A stretch of 64,000 nucleotides of DNA from Bombyx mori (GCF_030269925.1 NC_085108.1:2976001-3040000); one strand, 5' to 3'. Shown: positions 1 to 11,399, numbered from the stretch's first letter. A program made the numbers and translations. The notes: generated by a model not told the origin, from the letters alone.

Positions 1-1488
1 TCTAAAATGATTCTCCGCCAAAAATATAAATTGTTTTATTTTATCAAACACATCATTTTTCGACGATAAAAGGTAAACCGCGGAAAAATGAGTAAAATCA
101 TCCAGAAAGGTGACAAAATATTTATGGTTGTCCCAAGTGGGTAATTCAATTGGGCCGCAAAGATCGGTATGAACAATCTCTAAAGGAGATTTCGCTGCTA
201 TCCTTTCTTTTCCAAACGGATGCCTACACATTTTAGCCCTAACACAAATCTCACAAAAATTGTCCGAAAAATCTCCCTTAATTTTCATCCCCTTTAAAAA
301 TTTTGAAAAACGTTGTACTCCAGCAGCGTGACCAAAACGACGGTGCCATAAATCGCAGCTTTCAGTTATATGCACTTCTTTCTTAAACTGAACTCTTATC
401 TGAACTTCATATAAGCCAATTTTATTTTTAATTCCGGTTAAAATAACCTTTCCTAATTTTTTAATAGTAACTTTATCATTTTCGAAAATTGCGGTGGCTC
501 CATTGTCTGTTAAACAGCTCACTGAAATTAGGTTTCTAGATATTCCTGGTACATAAAGAACATTCTCGAATTTCCCGAAATCTGTATTAATATATCCGAC
601 CGCTGTTGCAACTAAATTTTCTTTATTTGCGCATTTAATCTCTACTTCTATGTCTTCTGTAAAATTTATGAATTCTTTACTTGAAAACATATGTGACGAT
701 GCTCCAGAATCAAATATAGCATTTATTTTAATAAATTTTGAATTACCACTTACCGAATTATATGTTCTACAAAATTGCTTTATATGCCCTTTCTTACTAC
801 ACCTGGTACATATTTTGTTTCTATAGCACTCATCCGTACTATGTCCCGACTTGCCGCAGAGGTCGCATTTTTTATTTTTACAGAATCTTGCTATGTGCCC
901 TGGTTTGTTGCAGATGAAACATCTCTTTTCGTTTCCTTTTAAAATTTCTCGGGATTCTATGATAGAGTTCTCTTTGGTGAATTCCAATTCATTTTTAATT
1001 CTTCGGGTTAATTCGTCTAAATTTTTCTTTTCTACGTCTATATTGTTCCAAATTGATTTGAAAGTATTAAATTTTTCCGGTAATAAATTTAAAATTTTGT
1101 GCATAAATGTTTGTTCTGAAATTTTGTTCTCTTTACTAGTGATTTCAAACTGTATGTTTTGTAATTTATTTATATCTTCTAATATGTTTCCTGAATATTG
1201 CATCTCGAAAAAATTCATTACGTGTTTTATATCTTGTCCTTGTATATTATAATCATACATAAAATCTAATTTTTCAAAAATTTCTATAATTGTTTCCAAA
1301 TTAATTACATAATGTAAATATTTTTCTTCAATATAACTAAATATTATAAATTTTCCCTTATTTTCCAATTTTTCCTCATTTTTACCGTCTATTTTTATAC
1401 CCTTTGTATCCAGCAATAATTTAATTAGCATTCTCCAAGCTTTATAATTATCCTTATTTGTGAAAGGTTTTATCTTTATTGAATCCAT
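1..1488 (-). CDS. copia-type gag-pol polyprotein, partial (496 codons, open at window edge)
   Basis: I translated the minus strand from an ATG at 1488-1486 and found no stop down to base 1, so this part is intact. Gag occupies about residues 1-185. Three CX2CX4HX4C zinc knuckles follow, the first starting at Cys190. The aspartic protease motif DSGASSHM begins at Asp260. A GAG-pre-integrase HHCC segment (LWHRRFGH then CEIC) follows, then the integrase core, with the first catalytic Asp in HTD at about 442 and the second in FLDD at about 463-464. Family knowledge: such a polyprotein is cleaved to give capsid, protease, integrase and RT/RNase H inside a cytoplasmic particle. The leader between LTR and ATG is about 105 nt. 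An uninterrupted frame points to a young copy. The start is the first in-frame ATG after the primer-binding site. Confidence 0.92.
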   Translation of the reverse strand, partial: MDSIKIKPFTNKDNYKAWRMLIKLLLDTKGIKIDGKNEEKLENKGKFIIFSYIEEKYLHYVINLETIIEIFEKLDFMYDYNIQGQDIKHVMNFFEMQYSGNILEDINKLQNIQFEITSKENKISEQTFMHKILNLLPEKFNTFKSIWNNIDVEKKNLDELTRRIKNELEFTKENSIIESREILKGNEKRCFICNKPGHIARFCKNKKCDLCGKSGHSTDECYRNKICTRCSKKGHIKQFCRTYNSVSGNSKFIKINAIFDSGASSHMFSSKEFINFTEDIEVEIKCANKENLVATAVGYINTDFGKFENVLYVPGISRNLISVSCLTDNGATAIFENDKVTIKKLGKVILTGIKNKIGLYEVQIRVQFKKEVHITESCDLWHRRFGHAAGVQRFSKFLKGMKIKGDFSDNFCEICVRAKMCRHPFGKERIAAKSPLEIVHTDLCGPIELPTWDNHKYFVTFLDDFTHFSAVYLLSSKNDVFDKIKQFIFLAENHFR

Positions 1489-1592
1489 GTTTGGTTGCTA
1501 TGAATATTCGTATATAAACAGTTTGGTTTCCACGGTAATATTGTAGTCTTTTAAACAGCAAAATATAATAAATATTACCTTTTAAATTTGTT

Positions 1593-1606
1593 CTGGGCCC
1601 ATAACC
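1593..1606 (-). other. copia primer-binding site
   Basis: On the minus strand this reads GGTTATGGGCCCAG, directly abutting the LTR end. It matches the form expected for copia-type elements primed by an internal fragment of initiator tRNA-Met. It fixes the LTR boundary. Confidence 0.85.
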
Positions 1607-1919
1607 TGTTGGACGGTTATATTTGAGGGGATTGGGTTCTTTAGGTGATGAGGGGCTATTTAAAAACACAACTGCTTCATTATAATTATATTGCAGATAG
1701 CTTGAACACTTTAACACTATTATACAATTATTATCTTTATATTTTTTTATGAAACTATTACATGTTTGTCTTGCCGTGTCTAGATGAGAAGTCACTGACA
1801 TTTTCTTACGAGAATACAATGATCTGTTTTTTTTAAACATTTAAAATATTTCTAATATTCGAAATCTAATCAAGTGTCAAGTGTTGCCTGCCATTACATT
1901 TAATATACAAACTCCAACA
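1607..1919 (-). repeat. 5' LTR of the copia element (313 bp)
   Basis: The LTR is bounded by short inverted ends, TGTTGG and CCAACA, and abuts the primer-binding site. Open frames crossing it carry no gag-like sequence and are not genes. The second LTR is outside the window. Confidence 0.88.
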
Positions 1920-2070
1920 CATTTGAAAACTAATTCACGTTCCAATTAAGCTTCGGTATAATTCGGCATTGTGCGTCACTGAGTCGCATTATACTCTGTA
2001 ATTGGAAAACTACCTCAATGTCGAAGTGAAGCGATACGATGGATTGCCAAACACGTGTTTTGAATAAATA

Positions 2071-2516
2071 CGAAGTCTTCGTGGCCTAAAAGATAAGACG
2101 TCCGGTGCATTCGTATGAAGCGATGCACCGGTGTTCGAATCCCGCAGGCGGGTACCCATTTTCTAATGAAATACGTACTCAACAAATGTTCACGACTGAC
2201 GTCCACGGTGAAGAAATAACATCGTGTAATAAAAATCAAACCCGCAAAATTATAATTTGCGTAATCACTAGTGGTAGGACCTCTTGGGAGTCCGCACGGG
2301 TAGGTACCACCACCCCGCCTATTTCCGCCGTGAAGCAGTAATGCGTTTCGGTTCGAAGGGTGGGGTAGCCGTCGTAACTATACTGAGACCTTAGAACTTA
2401 TATCTCGAGGTGGGTGGCGCATTTACGTTGTAGATGTCTATGGCTCCAGTAACCACTTAACATCAGGTGGGCTGTGAGGTCGTCCATCCGCTCGTCCGTC
2501 CGTCCATAAAAAAAAA
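2071..2516 (+). repeat. Bm1 SINE, near full length
   Basis: It has a tRNA-like head with A box (tggcctaaaagataa) and B box (ggtgttcgaatcccgc), the conserved Bm1 body, and an A-rich tail near 2505-2516. Bm1 is a pol III-transcribed silkworm SINE. Confidence 0.93.
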
Positions 2517-2649
2517 CTCTTTGATGAAACTTCATAGGTACATCTTACAATGAAGCGATTTAATTCGCTGTCAACTACCATAGATTAAAACACGGATCTT
2601 TCTCTTTACGTCTGAGTAGGTACAACATTGCTACGAAAATATAAAATAA

Positions 2650-2866
2650 CTAGCTGTACCCGTCCGCTTCGCTGGGCATTTAAAATTAACATTATTATTT
2701 ATTGTCATTATTATTAGGGTATCCTACACTCATATAGATATTAGCCTATCCATTAAGCACATGTATTTTCTACGTGGATACCAAGTTTCAAGTCAATCGG
2801 ATGCATAGTTCAGTAGTTATAAGGGAACATCCGTAAAAACCACTGTGGTTTTGTATATTAGTATAG
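2650..2866 (-). mobile_element. Helitron-like element end (family with ctagctgtacccg terminus)
   Basis: It starts with CTAG followed by a GC-rich stretch, then a body shared with copies at 37261-37485 and 54173-54378. CTAG ends with no terminal inverted repeats suggest a non-autonomous Helitron, but a LINE-derived origin is not excluded. Confidence 0.5.
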
Positions 2867-3219
2867 ATAAATAAAAAGTGATAAGCGTATGTAATGTAAA
2901 ACATACCTGGTTATCTTCATATAAAACCTGTTTGGATTTTCTAATGTCTGAGATTTCCATTTTGCTGTGAAGCGTTTGAGCGGCCATTTATAAATGTGTA
3001 TTTACATCACTGAATTTACATTAATTCGTAATCGTCAACCAAACATTAATAGCTTCTACAATATTGACGTTTATTTTGGTGTGACTCACCCTACTTTAGA
3101 TAAGAAATAGCTGGTCGATTAATCATTTTAATCTTCAACTTCACACACAATTTTTAATCACACCGAATAATATATAGGGACTGTGATTACTAAAATGACA
3201 GGTTAATTTTTATTGTAGA

Positions 3220-3445
3220 CTAGCGACCCGTCCTTCGTTTCGGGAACATTAAATTTTATTATTGATAGGCGAGTCCCGCCATGCTGCGCGCGGTACGACA
3301 ATAACTGCAGGTGACGCCGCAGGGCGAAGCTAGTCTAAAAAAGTTACTCCTTATATCATTAGCTACCTATCAGTGAAAGTCTCGTCAAAATCAGTCCAAC
3401 CGTTCCGGAGGTTAGCCGGAACAAGCACACAGACAGATGAAATGT
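3220..3445 (-). mobile_element. Helitron-like element end (family with ctagcgacccg terminus)
   Basis: The CTAG-terminal sequence resembles the ends at 45740 and 63144 (ctagcgacccg on the opposite reading). The body is diverged. Confidence 0.45.
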
Positions 3446-3727
3446 TATTTTGGTGTATGTACCGTATATATTCATATGCATGTAGTAAAAAGCGGTTATT
3501 TCAATATTACAAACAGAATTACAGACAAATTGTGCGTGAAAGGTTCACAGGTTCACATTCAAAATTAACTTAAAAGGAGACATACTTATCCTTCTGTCTC
3601 TTTCACTCCATCCCCTTCCTCTACCTCTTTTCGGTTTGAAAACGTTATTCGATGTTTTCCAAAAAATACATTTTTCAGATTGGGTCCCTATAATTTTTAA
3701 GCTGCGATATGTTCCCTAAATACGTCG

Positions 3728-4590
3728 TGAATGGTCCAGACGGCTGGCTGGATGGCTGATCCTTCGGCTAGTCGTAGGACCGTCGAGGCGATTCGCCCGG
3801 TCCTTGTGGATTGGGTGAATCGTGAGAGGACGTCTCACTTTCCGGCTCACGCAGGTGCTCACTGGGCATGGACCGGATCACAGCCGAGCCGACGGCAGAG
3901 TGCCACCATTGTGGTTGCGACTTGGACACGGCAGAGCATACGCTCGTCGCCTGCCCCGCATGGGAGGTGTGGCGCCGTGTCCTCGTCGCAAAAATAGGAA
4001 CAGACTTGTCGTTTCTGAGTGTTGTGGCATCGATGCTCGGCGACGACGAGTCGTGGAAGGCGATGCTCGACTTCTGCGAGTGCACCATCTCGCAGGAGGC
4101 GGCGGGGCGCGTGAGAGACGCACAATCCCCCCGCCGTCGAGCGAGGGTCAGGGAGGTGGATCTCGCCCAAGCCCTGGCCCTCTAAGTGTTTCGGGTCCCC
4201 CTCATATGTCAGTCTGGAGAACGGCGAAGGGGGCCTAAGAAGACGACGTGCAAGCTGCTCTGCACGCGTTTTACGCAAGAGCATCCGGGTGATGGAAGGT
4301 CGGCTATCCTCGACCCTGGTTCTGGTCCAGCGGGGTATTCCGTAGGATAGCTCACTCTAACCGGTGCCATCTAGGCGGACTTCGGATAGCCTGCCGACCG
4401 AGAGGGCTGGTGGTCGTGGCGCCGACGACCGCCAGTCCGGCGTCCCGAGGGGGAGGGTGATGGGAGAGATGTGCTCCGCACTAAACGCTTCACTTTCCCC
4501 CTTTGCCTTTTCATGAGTTCTGTCTTATGCGAGGTTTGGACGTTGGTTATTGAGCGACAGGAGGTTTTAGTTAGTTCGACTCTGACATGC
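3728..4590 (+). mobile_element. R1-like LINE fragment, 3' part of ORF2 and 3' UTR
   Basis: Closely similar, in the opposite orientation, to the better-preserved copy at 50011-51749. The plus strand encodes the C-terminal cysteine-rich segment (ECHHCGC, then DTAEHTLVAC) and the tail ending in LAQALAL, followed by 3' UTR. The frame is broken by indels, and several overlapping short ORFs here are pieces or shadows of it. 5' truncated and lacking a poly(A) tail. Confidence 0.82.
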
Positions 4591-4665
4591 GAATAAATAA
4601 ATCTTTAGCCGCGTTTATACGAATTGGATCGCATTTTTTTAATCCGCGAATTCAGGAAGCGATTA

Positions 4666-4799
4666 TTTTATTGCTTTAATGGGTGGACGAACTCACAGCC
4701 CACCTGGTTTTAAGTGGTTACTGGAGCCATAGACATCTACAACGTAAATGCGCCACCCACCTTGAGATATAAGTTCTAAGGTCTCAGTATGGTTATATT
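4666..4799 (-). repeat. Bm1 SINE, 5'-truncated fragment
   Basis: Bm1 3' portion only, in reverse orientation, directly followed by a second Bm1 fragment in the same orientation. Confidence 0.85.
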
Positions 4800-4807
4800 A
4801 TCTAATC

Positions 4808-5050
4808 TCTTTTTTTTTATTGCTTAGATGGGTGGACGAGCTCACAGCCCACCTGGTGTTAAGTGGTTACTGGAGCGCATAGACATCCATAACGCAAATG
4901 CGCCACCCACCTTGAGATATAAGTTCTAAGGTCTCAAATATAGTTACAACGGCTGCCCCACCCTTCAAAACGAAACTCATTACTGCTTCACGACAGAAAT
5001 AGGCGGGGTGGTGGTACCTACCCGCGCGGACTCACAAGAGGTCCTACTGG
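4808..5050 (-). repeat. Bm1 SINE, 5'-truncated fragment
   Basis: Reverse-orientation Bm1 3' half. Its broken end abuts a short opposite-orientation Bm1 piece, giving the foldback at about 5039-5068. Confidence 0.85.
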
Positions 5051-5068
5051 TGGTAGGACCTCTTGGAA

Positions 5069-6270
5069 ACATTCATTTAATTTCATCCCAGTTGATTAAT
5101 GTCTCAAATTAATCATCTTCATTTCATCTCATTTCATTTCACTCCATATTATCACTTTTCATAAAAATAAGAATATATAAATTAAAATAAGACATGACTT
5201 AAAGGTCTTAATTAAAAAGGATATTAAAAATTAACAAAAGAATCATTTAATCCAAGCTAATCACATAACATTTTTTCGCACATTATATCTATTTACAGCA
5301 GTTTATTTACATTATACAGATCACAGTCTTATACGCATACAAATAGGACATATTTTACAACACAATAGGGTAAACCATTTTTTATTGCGTACCCCGTGAC
5401 TTACTTAAAATCCAATTTATTACTATTATTTGGTACATTATCTTATTTTATACAATGGAAACATCGAAATGCAAACGAAAAAATATATATAAAAATAAAT
5501 ATACATACAATTTTACAGAAAATATTCGGTTATAGGCTAAATCATTTAACCTTAACTTACGGTGCTAACAATAATAAGCCAACACCATACAAAAAAATTA
5601 GAACCATAAAAGTGGCAATAATCGTATAGTTTACCCTATAAAGCAAAACAATGCAATACACACCTTTTAAAGTTAGTATTGTTCAGGGCTACTACGGATA
5701 AAAAGGTAATATTGACAGAGCTCTGCTTGTTTTGTCATTACCAACTTTGATTTGAGACAATTTTTGTCATGAGGTTGTGATTATTTCAAGCGAAAACATT
5801 CTCAGTACGGCAGCCTCTAAGATTTTGACTTAAAGTCTCAACATGCATTTACGTAAACAGTTTAGCAGCCACGTTTCCGATACCGTTTGCCTAATACTAT
5901 TTAAAAAAAAAAAAGTCATGGACAAATATCCCTTGTGTTTTGGCGGGAAAGCGAAGTTTTGTTAATGTTGTAATTTGTTAAGACTATTGGTAACAATTTC
6001 TTGGTACTAATTAAACATATCTATTTACATTATTATTAATTTTCGCTGACACGCCAGTAACAAAGTCGATAGATTGGTCGTTAATATTGATCTATTGACG
6101 TTCGCGTGCTAAATAAATAAATAAATAATTAATAAAAACTTAATATTACGAAATGTTTGCGACCAATATTTAACAATGGCTAGTTATCAATATAATGTTT
6201 GTGTTGGTTGTATTGTTATCTATCTACTTATGTGGATACCTTTTTTTTTTCTGAGCACATAGTTTTATTT
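5069..6270. other. AT-rich intergenic DNA, fragment of family-H repeat at 5069-5205
   Basis: The first ~140 bp resemble (reversed) the repeat at 9058-9440 and 30056-30466. Beyond this I see only AT-rich sequence and short low-complexity runs. The 77-codon open frame at 5396-5629 has AT-driven composition and no recognisable motif. Confidence 0.6.
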
Positions 6271-6275
6271 TTATA

Positions 6276-6528
6276 TCGACGCTTGAAAGGCAAACGTGAC
6301 TAAGCGACAATGCGTGAACTTTACACTAGACTAATTTAAAGTTGAAATACCTGAAAACAAAATTATATTTCTAAAAAATTCTATTCTAATGAATTTAGCT
6401 GTGAGATTGAAATGATTTTAATAGACCTAGAAATATATACTTTTTTGCGCATCGAATATGGTTATTGCCTATCATTTATATACAAAGCAAATATTGTCGC
6501 TTAGTCACGTTTGCCTTTCAAGCGTCGA
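6276..6528. mobile_element. MITE with ~36-bp terminal inverted repeats and TA target sites
   Basis: The ends beginning tcgacgcttgaaaggcaaac are perfect inverted copies extending to about 36 bp, and both flanks carry TA. About 253 bp, non-coding. A second copy lies at 28093-28326. TA duplication suggests mobilisation by a Tc1/mariner-type transposase. Confidence 0.85.
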
Positions 6529-6728
6529 TATGTATTTTTTTTTATTTTTTTTGTAATTTTGTTTTCAATAGCCAAAGCTATATACATTAATATGGGTTTT
6601 CTGAGTGCACATACTATTTAGATTGCAATTTAGATTATATTTAGATACTGCTTTTACGATTTAGCTAATATATACTGTAATGATTGTAATTTGTTTTGTG
6701 CATCAATAAATGAAAAACAAAATTTAAA

Positions 6729-6924
6729 TTTTTTTATTGCTTAGGTTGACGAGCTCACAGCCCACCTGGTGTTAAGTGGTTACTGGAGCCCATAGACATT
6801 TACAACGTAAATGCGCCACCCACCTTGAGATATAAGTTCTAAAGTCTCAGTATAGTCACAACGGCTGCCCCGCTCTTCAAACCGAAACGTATTACTGCTT
6901 CACGGCAGAAACAGGCTGGTAATA
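6729..6924 (-). repeat. Bm1 SINE, 5'-truncated fragment
   Basis: Reverse-orientation 3' half of Bm1, broken after the cacggcagaaa segment. Confidence 0.85.
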
Positions 6925-8170
6925 GCCTCGTGGTTTTCGTTTAATTAACCACTTACCAACAGGTCGGTCGGCAGTTCGTTTACATGCTTAATGACACATT
7001 TCTACGTATCGGCCCACAGACGACCACTGCTGGACATATGCCCAATGCCTCAAAACAACGACCGATCCTCAATTCTCAATAGTAATAATAATAGTAACCG
7101 GGGACAAAAATAAATACAACCGAAATTCAAATAAAAATTTCGCAGTTTAAATAAAAAATTAAACAATATCAAGTTGAAGAAATGACTACTCGAAAATAGA
7201 TATGTGTCGTTCGCGAACGAACGAATCAAACGACCCGGGTCTCAAAACCCGGGTCATTCGGGTCATTTCGGGTTGCCGGGTCTCGACCCGCGCCCGTCTC
7301 GCTTAGTCGTTCGTTGTCGCATAATGACGCATAACGCATTTGAATTGTTTTGATCTCACGTAAACAATCGAACTATAACAGTTCCTTTAAACTGTTATTC
7401 AATACTAAACTTTATATTAATATTAATTACGTCATAAATTGATGTGATAAACGGTAATCCAAACGTTGGACTGAACGGGTCGTACGAACGGGTCGTACGA
7501 ACCGGATCATTTTGTCAACAGGTCAGTATTGATCTGAATCTCTAAAATTGAACGAACGGCACATACATAATCGAAAATAGTCCGTAAAGTTATTTATAGA
7601 TTAAACAAATATTAAAACAAAAAAACTGGAACGCGTGCAACTTGGTGCACGTGAAAGAAGTGAAACTTCTTTTGCTGTGTCTAATATTATTGTGGTTTTC
7701 TTCATTATTCATCCTTAAATAAAATTTCTCTTGTAATAGGGAATGCTGTGTATAAGAGAAACGACCTAGCTCCTTCTTTCCTCTCTGCACGGTCGAGTGG
7801 TTCGCGAGACGCTCTATCTATTATCTCACTCTCGCTCATACTAAATCGTATCTTATCTCTTTAGCCGTAACGAATCTGTCGCGAGTTAAATTTTACTCTT
7901 AACGTACCTAAAGAAGTTTCACTTCGCAAAAATAGAAAATTAAGACAAACACGAGAGAGAACGAAAGAGGATGGGATAGCTATTGTACAGTTGAGACTTC
8001 GAACTCACGCCTCTAAAGATCGGCAGCGGCTTATGATGTCCATGGACTCCTGTGACCGCTCCACGTCAGACGGGCCGTGAGCTCGATCGCCTGTCTACGC
8101 CATAGACATAACTAGATCTATAGCACGTTGACTGCAGTGTAGGTCACCGGTGCCCTACGCGGCGCATTCA
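6925..8170. other. intergenic DNA downstream of Mgat1; no gene seen
   Basis: Contains a LINE-derived scrap near 7010-7050 (ccactgctggacat) and a GC-rich hairpin cluster at 7210-7300. Open frames here show no family motif. No clear poly(A) signal for Mgat1 was located between 7590 and 8349 on the minus strand. Confidence 0.5.
7232..7255. other. perfect GC-rich hairpin
   Basis: Stem gacccgggt / acccgggtc (9 bp) with a 6-nt loop, within further partly palindromic CCCGGG-containing sequence to about 7300. Flanked by gtcgttcgcgaacgaac-type palindromic DNA. Possibly the end of a DNA transposon. Confidence 0.7.
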
Positions 8171-8349
8171 AGTAATTATGTATTATTACTCCTATTGGCC
8201 TTTATACGGAGCTATAGTTAAAAAAAAAGTAAGCAAAGATCCCGCTCGATGGAAGATCTTCTCTTTGTCTTCACACCGTAGAACCCCCACACCCTGCACG
8301 CCCAAAATACACGAGCAATCATCAACCCCCCCTACCGACCCCTCCCCCG

Positions 8350-8463
8350 CTAGCCCCACGAGGGGTCGTACTTGGTCCACTGGTAGTCCGGGGCCAGATA
8401 AACACGTCGACCTCGAATAAAGCACGTCACTATACCTCTGTACGCGGTCCTGGGGACGCCGCT
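8350..8463 (-). CDS. Mgat1: Mgat1 coding exon 9 and stop
   Basis: Acceptor TTTTTTCAG. Encodes [20 protein letters not shown] and the last residues to DPSWG, then TAG at 8352-8350. This is the usual GnT-I C-terminus. Confidence 0.95.
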   Translation of the reverse strand, partial: SGVPRTAYRGIVTCFIRGRRVYLAPDYQWTKYDPSWG

Positions 8464-11323
8464 CTGAAAAAAATAAATATATATATAATATAGTCTAAGG
8501 AAAGAAGACCTAGGTAGTGGGCGTGGCCTGCTGACGTAATACAGCAGCGACATCCAGACTGGTCGGAGTTGAAGAGGGGAGTTGGGGGGACCACTAGCAT
8601 ATGGTCTCGTTCACGACCTGATCTCGGCACCAGGAATTTTGGACACCAGACGGACGTTGTACATTCGCGTGTCAACTTAGTTACCAACCCACATTTTGTC
8701 ATTAGTATTCAAAATCAATAATTGTTGAAAATTGTATTTTGTATCGTTCTTCTAATTATATTTTTTAATATTTTGAGTCGTGATTTCTAATTATATATTT
8801 ATGTAAAACTTCTTTTAACTTGGACAGTAGGCTGGTGAATGCGAGACGAGTTACGCGTTACGAAAATTGTGATCGGGCGAGGGGAACTAATGTTGAGAGG
8901 GAAATAAGTTAGCGAAGAACGGAGTAGAGTTCATTCATAATACATGGAACCGCTGCGTTCATCTTCAATGCGTTGCCAGAGGTATTTTCTGCCACGTACC
9001 AACCCCTTCGTCGCAAGCGACGGGCACGGCGAGGACGGTTATTAGTTTTTTTTTTTTAGTAATTTTCTGACCTGGTAACTAAGACCTTTAAGTCGTGTTT
9101 TATTTTAATTTATATTCTTATTCTTATGAAAAATGGTAATATGGAGCGAAATGAAATAAAATTAAGATCATTAATTTGAGATATTAATGATGAAATATGA
9201 TCTCAGTAAAACGGTGGTCATTTTACTAAGTTATTTTCAGTGGTCACTTTTTGGAGGATCCCGAGAAATTACGTCCAGCGGCTTTGTTTCGTTTTCCCAC
9301 ATTCGTGCACACTTTCACATTTATATTAAACAGTTAATAAACCACCGTTATTACACATTTAAGCCCGAAGAAACACTAAATAGACAAAATAAAACCAAAT
9401 CACCAAACTTCACTCCTCGCGTTCCCGCCAAAAAGTCTTCGGTTAATGGATCAGCAGTAAAGGATACAGGGCAGTCTTATAAGAGTTCGTTCACTCTTTT
9501 CAACTCACTCTAAAGTCGTCCATGAGGCCAAGTTTCTTGGCGGCCCGCTGGTAGCTCTTGGCATTGGAGTAAGAGACCCTTACTGCGGAGTCCATCTCGC
9601 CAAGTATCACATCCTCGGCCATCACCTCCGGCAAGGAGTACACCGTAGAGGTTAGAGTCTCGTCGTAATTATCCTAAAAAATATATTATTTTTTTATTGC
9701 ATAGATGGGTGGACGAGGTGTTAAGTGGTTACCGAAATGCGCCGCCCACCTTGAGATATAAGTTCTAAGGTCTCATAGTTACAACTCTTCAAACCGAAAC
9801 GCATTACTGCTTCACGGCAGAAATAGGCAGGGTGGTGGTACCCACCCGTGCGGACTCACAAGAGGTCCTACCGCCAGTGATTACGCAAATTATAATTTTG
9901 CGGGTTTGATTTTTATTACACGATGTTATTCCTTCACCGTGGAAGTCAATCGTGAACATTTGATAAGTACGTATTTCATTACAAAAATTGGTACCCGCCT
10001 GCGGGATTCGAACACCGGTGCATCGCTACATACGAATGCACCGGACGTCTTATCCTTTAGGCCACGACGACTACACAATGAAATTACCCACAATTAGAGA
10101 ATATACAGAAGGACTGTACAATCAATAAAAAAACATTACACACACTACCATGTATTTGAGACACACACATATATAGATATATAATCTTTGTTTATTGTCA
10201 AACTTTTGTTATTGCTTGAAGTCTGTGGTCAAATTGAGAATAGGTTAATATTGTTTATCTTTAATATTATTTGTCTATATAATATTATCTGTCTTGGCGA
10301 AATTTGTGATTATAGAAATATAATAGTCTTTGACAATAGAACCATAATGTTCAAACTTATAATTTTAATTAATTATAATCGAATTGCTACTACTCAGGGA
10401 CCACTAGTATATAGAATGATATGGAACACTCTAAAATGGTTGAACTTTTTTTTTATTGCTTAGATGGGTGGACGAGCTCACAGCCCACCTGGTGTTAAGT
10501 GGTTACTGGAGCCCATAGACATCTACAACGTAAATGCGCCACCAGTAAAACTACCAGTTAGTCCCTTCATCGAGGAAATCATCCATGAAGTTGAACTAAG
10601 TACGTTATTTAGAAATTAGATTAACCCGTCTGCAGGATTCGAACATCGGCACACTCGCATCACTTGATACGAATGCACCGGTCGTCTTATCCTTCAGGCT
10701 ACGACGACTTCTAACGTCGAGAATCGTCAGTATCAGCACATTAACCGCTCTGTACAATATAGCGATTTAATATATAGCCGTTGTGATAAAAATAATTAAT
10801 GATTGAAGCATTACTGCTGGCCTGGAGGCCTTTCCAGTTTCACTAGGACAGGTGGGCGAGCAAAGGCTCAGCCAGGAGGGGTGGGGTTTGCTAACAGCTG
10901 TCCGAGTGCCTCCGAAGGAGACCTATCAACTCAAGAGCAGCTGCTTAGCAAATGAATGTACTTACTTACTTAAGTCTAAATAAATAAATAAATAGCTCAC
11001 CTTTAATAAATAAGTTAAGTTTAATTTAGTGAACTCGACGTAATCCAGATTCAATTGTATTTTCCTAAGGTGCTTATCGAAGAACAGTCCTTGACTCACG
11101 CCGATCTGTAACGTTATTGTGACCTTTCGTAAGCATCCGTGAGCATTCGTGATCTAGCGGTTGATATTCGAAATTGCATTGTGCATGATTATTAAATTGT
11201 TCTAAGACAACACACGTGATTGGTGTACTCAATATTTCTCTTAGCTCGACTATTTCTCGACTTAGCTCGATCACCCTATTCGCCCCTATGATGTCTGACG
11301 ATGGTGTTAATAGTTGTGGCTTC

Positions 11324-11399
<76 letters not shown>

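Larger units (their letters stand above)
1..1919 (-). mobile_element. Ty1/copia LTR retrotransposon, 5' part (runs off left edge)
   Basis: Reading on the minus strand there is an LTR (1919 to 1607), a primer-binding site directly after it (1606 to 1593), a leader, and a gag-pol frame from 1488 that is still open at base 1. The order protease, then GAG-pre-integrase, then integrase, with no reverse transcriptase before integrase, is that of Ty1/copia. The 3' half (rest of integrase, RT, RNase H, 3' LTR) lies outside the window, so target-site duplications cannot be tested. Confidence 0.93.
2517..3730. other. intergenic AT-rich DNA with two element ends
   Basis: This holds two CTAG-bounded repeat pieces (2650-2866 and 3220-3445, listed separately) and otherwise AT-rich sequence with no conserved coding signal. 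Confidence 0.6.

Noticed and set aside
851..1252. 133-codon plus-strand ORF
   Set aside because: It is the opposite strand of the intact copia gag-pol frame, which has zinc knuckles and protease motifs.
1454..1840. 128-codon minus-strand ORF over the copia LTR
   Set aside because: It spans the LTR, primer-binding site and leader and carries no gag-like sequence. The real gag starts at 1488.
3731..4284. Cluster of five overlapping ORFs on both strands
   Set aside because: High-GC shadows over a broken R1-like LINE fragment. Only the plus-strand pieces match the LINE protein.
9187..9513. 108-codon plus-strand ORF
   Set aside because: It lies in a non-coding family-H repeat and overlaps the Mgat1 exon 8 donor on the other strand.
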